DNA of 64,000 bases from Terriglobia bacterium (GTDB taxonomy: Bacteria; Acidobacteriota; Terriglobia; Terriglobales; Acidobacteriaceae). The stretch's first letter is position 1. Each line of letters starts with the position of its first letter. The notes under the pieces are model-generated. The model saw nothing but the letters and a program-made list of their open reading frames with translations. It was not told where the DNA came from and searched no databases. The stretch is from NCBI GenBank assembly GCA_020072585.1, contig JAIQGL010000012.1:62001-126000 (forward strand), written 5' to 3'. Position numbers and translations under genes: made by a program. Shown in pieces: positions 61,785-64,000 of this stretch.

Positions 61785-63845
61785 GTGGAACCATCTTTAC
61801 TCACCCGCACTATCCAGAAGCGCCCCGACAAATGCAAGTTTGAAGGACGCATCCTTTTTCTCACAGAAGATCCAGAGCTGATCCGCCGCCAGCTTGCCGG
61901 GGAAGACCTGCCGTGGGACACCAAGAACCCGCAGAACAATCCCAAACTGCGCGATGACATCTCCACTGACGAGATTACGCCGGCGCACATCTGCTTCTTC
62001 TTCGATGAAAAGCTGGGCGAGTGGCCTTATACTGGCCTGAAGTGTGGCAATGAGGTGCCCATCAAGCGTGGCGATGTGAAGCAGGGTGGCTTTGTGGCCG
62101 CAGTGAGCGGGAAGCGCCGCGGCAAGGGGTCCAGCCGTGAGCAGTCGCCCTATGCCGAATTGTGTGCGGGGATCAAGCTGGTGATCGCGGAAAATATTGA
62201 GCGCATCTACAAGCAGAACTGCCAGAACCTGGGCGTGCTCACGTCAACGGACTTCAGCCTGATCGATAAAGTTCGCGGCGGCGAAGAGATTCCCCTGAGG
62301 AAATTCACGGAAGGCGAAGACGATATTACCCGGCAGGTGATCGAGTATGGCGGATTATTTCCGTTCAATGTGGCGCGGATGCAAAAGAAAGTTTTTCTTC
62401 CGCCTATCACCACCGCCAAGCGGCCCATGACGATTGCGGAGAAGATCTTTGCCCGTCACATGATGAATGCCGCGAACGAGCAGGGAGTCAGCTACGTGAA
62501 GCCGGCAGACTCTGGATTTGCGCGTACCGATCTGCGTTTCAGCCACGAGTACGTGACTCCTATGTCGGCTATCTTCTTCGAGCATTTTGTGGGTAAGGAT
62601 GCCAAGGTTAATGATCCCTCTACCATACTTTTTTTCCGCGACCATCTGACTTTTCTTGACGAAGTCATCTCAGAAGAGAAGAAGAAGATGGGACTGCTGG
62701 ACCTTGCGGGACAGCTCAAATACAAACAAGAAGATTTTGCGGCCAAGCAGGGAATTAAGCTGCATGGCGAGTTGAAGGACCGCAAAGGATCAGAGGGCAT
62801 CTGCCATTCCATTGTGGCGGAGATGTATGCGCTGCCGGGGCAGATGAACGTTGGATCAGATTCGCACACGCCGCACGTGGGCGCGGTAGGCTGCATTGCA
62901 TTCGGCATCGGGACCACAGACGTTTTCAATTCGTGGATCACGAAGGACGTTCGCGTCAAAGTTCCCGAGTCAGTCAAGGTGGTTGTTCGCGGAAAGCGGA
63001 AGCCCAACGTTACGGCCAAGGATTACATCCTGCTTCTGCTCAGCATGGAGTACATCCACAGCGGCAAAGCGCTGGCCAAGGTTATGGAGTATTCCGGCGA
63101 GGCCATAGAGGCGCTGAGTGTGGATGAGCGTGCCACCATGACCAACATGGCGGCGGAAATCGGCGGTTTTACCGGTATTGTTGCGCCCGACCAGAAGACG
63201 GTCGAGTTTCTGATGGAGCGTCGCGGCATGTCACGGACCGAGGCGGAGAAATTGTGCGAAGGGCTCTATAGCGATCCGGATGCGCAGTATGCCCACGTGA
63301 TTGAGTTGAACGCCGACGAGATTACTCCGATGATTGCCACGCCGGGCGATCCAGGCAACGGCAAGTATATTCGTGACCTGCACACGCCTGTCCCAGTGGA
63401 GATCGCTTACGGCGGCACGTGCACCGCGGGCAAAAATGCCGATATGGATATGTATGCTCAGGTCCTTTCTGAAGCATTGCAGTCCGGCAAGCGTGTGGCG
63501 GATTCCTGCAAGTTTTATATTCAGTTTGGTTCACAGGAAACGCGCGAGTACTGCGTACGCAAAGGCTATCTGGATATTTTCAAGCAAGCCGGCGCCACTG
63601 TGATTGAGCCGAGTTGCGGCGCGTGTATCAATGCGGGGCCAGGAGTTTCCACGCGGTCGGACCAGGTGGTGATCAGCGCACAGAACCGCAATTTTCCTGG
63701 CCGCAGCGGCCCCGGGCTGATGTATCTTGCCAGTCCATATACGGTTGCTGCCAGCGCCGTGGCCGGATACATTGTGGAGTTCGAGCCCAACGGCAGGGAA
63801 GCAACATCTTCCGGCATTGCCATGGAAAAGCAGGGGAGAAAGTAG
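61785..63845 (+). CDS. Aconitase/isopropylmalate-dehydratase family protein with N-terminal swivel domain
   Basis: 686 residues, GTG start (MEPSLLTR). The swivel (LeuD-like) part comes first (about 30-170: SGKRRGKGSSREQSPYAEL and LGVLTSTDF). The large LeuC-like domain follows: VGSDSHTPHVGAVG, Fe-S ligands in GGTCTAG and PSCGACINAGPG. This order is reversed relative to AcnA; AcnB also has swivel first but carries a HEAT domain, absent here. All three cluster cysteines are present. Substrate may be citrate, homocitrate or isopropylmalate. Gene upstream region 61561-61784 shows nothing definite. Confidence 0.85.
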   Translation: MEPSLLTRTIQKRPDKCKFEGRILFLTEDPELIRRQLAGEDLPWDTKNPQNNPKLRDDISTDEITPAHICFFFDEKLGEWPYTGLKCGNEVPIKRGDVKQGGFVAAVSGKRRGKGSSREQSPYAELCAGIKLVIAENIERIYKQNCQNLGVLTSTDFSLIDKVRGGEEIPLRKFTEGEDDITRQVIEYGGLFPFNVARMQKKVFLPPITTAKRPMTIAEKIFARHMMNAANEQGVSYVKPADSGFARTDLRFSHEYVTPMSAIFFEHFVGKDAKVNDPSTILFFRDHLTFLDEVISEEKKKMGLLDLAGQLKYKQEDFAAKQGIKLHGELKDRKGSEGICHSIVAEMYALPGQMNVGSDSHTPHVGAVGCIAFGIGTTDVFNSWITKDVRVKVPESVKVVVRGKRKPNVTAKDYILLLLSMEYIHSGKALAKVMEYSGEAIEALSVDERATMTNMAAEIGGFTGIVAPDQKTVEFLMERRGMSRTEAEKLCEGLYSDPDAQYAHVIELNADEITPMIATPGDPGNGKYIRDLHTPVPVEIAYGGTCTAGKNADMDMYAQVLSEALQSGKRVADSCKFYIQFGSQETREYCVRKGYLDIFKQAGATVIEPSCGACINAGPGVSTRSDQVVISAQNRNFPGRSGPGLMYLASPYTVAASAVAGYIVEFEPNGREATSSGIAMEKQGRK

Positions 63846-63914
63846 CTCCAATTAAACATACCCAGCCAGCCAGACAGTGCTCCACGCTGCGGTCCTGACG
63901 TATTTCTAATTTCT

Positions 63915-64000
63915 ATGTGTGGACGATACCGGCTTACCGCCAAAGAGAGATTTATTGCAGAACACTTCAATCTTGAAGAGAGCGAGGTGCAGTGGACGCC
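63915..64000 (+). CDS. SRAP/YedK (HMCES) family protein, 5' end only
   Basis: The ATG at 63915 opens a frame of 28 codons that runs off the window: MCGRYRLTAKERFIAEHF and on. The MCGRY start, with catalytic Cys2, is the hallmark of SRAP proteins, which form a thiazolidine crosslink with abasic sites in single-stranded DNA. The rest is beyond the edge. Confidence 0.75.
   Translation, partial: MCGRYRLTAKERFIAEHFNLEESEVQWT

Overview
The window looks like a chromosomal segment of an Acidobacteriota (Terriglobia-like) bacterium. That placement is inferred from gene content (an exosortase-A-type exopolysaccharide locus, form I CO dehydrogenase, BlaI/M56 pair, IPT and ASH/Fn3 surface proteins) and moderately high GC; no rRNA or other phylogenetic marker is present. 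I saw no tRNA, rRNA, CRISPR array, IS element or phage gene.

Positions 1-38393 are one large exopolysaccharide (EPS) supra-locus. Left flank: a YdcF-like protein, then a two-gene operon of a FemAB/GNAT-like acyltransferase and a degenerate proline-dehydrogenase-like protein. Core, all + strand (3651-18061): a sigma-54 activator, polyprenyl-phosphate sugar transferase, Wza-like export protein, outer-membrane barrel, Wzz-like chain-length protein, flippase, O-antigen-polymerase-like protein, AsnB-like amidotransferase, GT2, formyltransferase and polysaccharide deacetylase. Right part (18104-34197): a GT4, a 78-residue PEP-CTERM-like microprotein, a BY-kinase with its AAA partner ATPase, an ATP-grasp/low-molecular-weight phosphatase fusion, three more deacetylases, GT4, GT2, a secreted beta-helix protein, a lipoprotein, a methyltransferase and a second FemAB-like protein. 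A soluble Cys-rich histidine kinase, a sigma-54 response regulator and a sugar-nucleotide epimerase close the block. The gene families are those of exosortase/PEP-CTERM EPS loci, yet no exosortase lies in the window.

The main discovery is regulatory. Nearly every intergenic promoter region of the EPS block carries a good -24/-12 sigma-54 promoter (GG-N10-GC, mostly TGG...TGC) in the orientation and position of the downstream gene: 1044, 3581, 19393(-), 19613, 21991(-), 24912(-), 25149, 34219(-), with weaker ones at 77(-) and 31836(-). Two sigma-54 activators with almost the same DNA-binding tail are encoded in the block, and a 17-base element (15/17 identical) occurs upstream of two of these promoter regions. 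The locus therefore reads as a dispersed sigma-54 regulon whose members include the PEP-CTERM-like microprotein.

Positions 38443-64000 are mostly metabolic and housekeeping: NlpC/P60 hydrolase, small alarmone-type HD hydrolase, DinB protein, a MocA-XdhC fusion, an XdhC, a complete form I aerobic CO dehydrogenase operon (coxMSL-G-D-E plus an XdhC-YHS protein), a BlaI/M56 peptidase pair followed by a DegQ-like protease, a MacB-type ABC exporter, esterases, a VKOR-like protein, a serine-rich secreted protein, an aconitase-family enzyme with its swivel domain at the N terminus, and the first codons of an SRAP/YedK protein cut by the window end.
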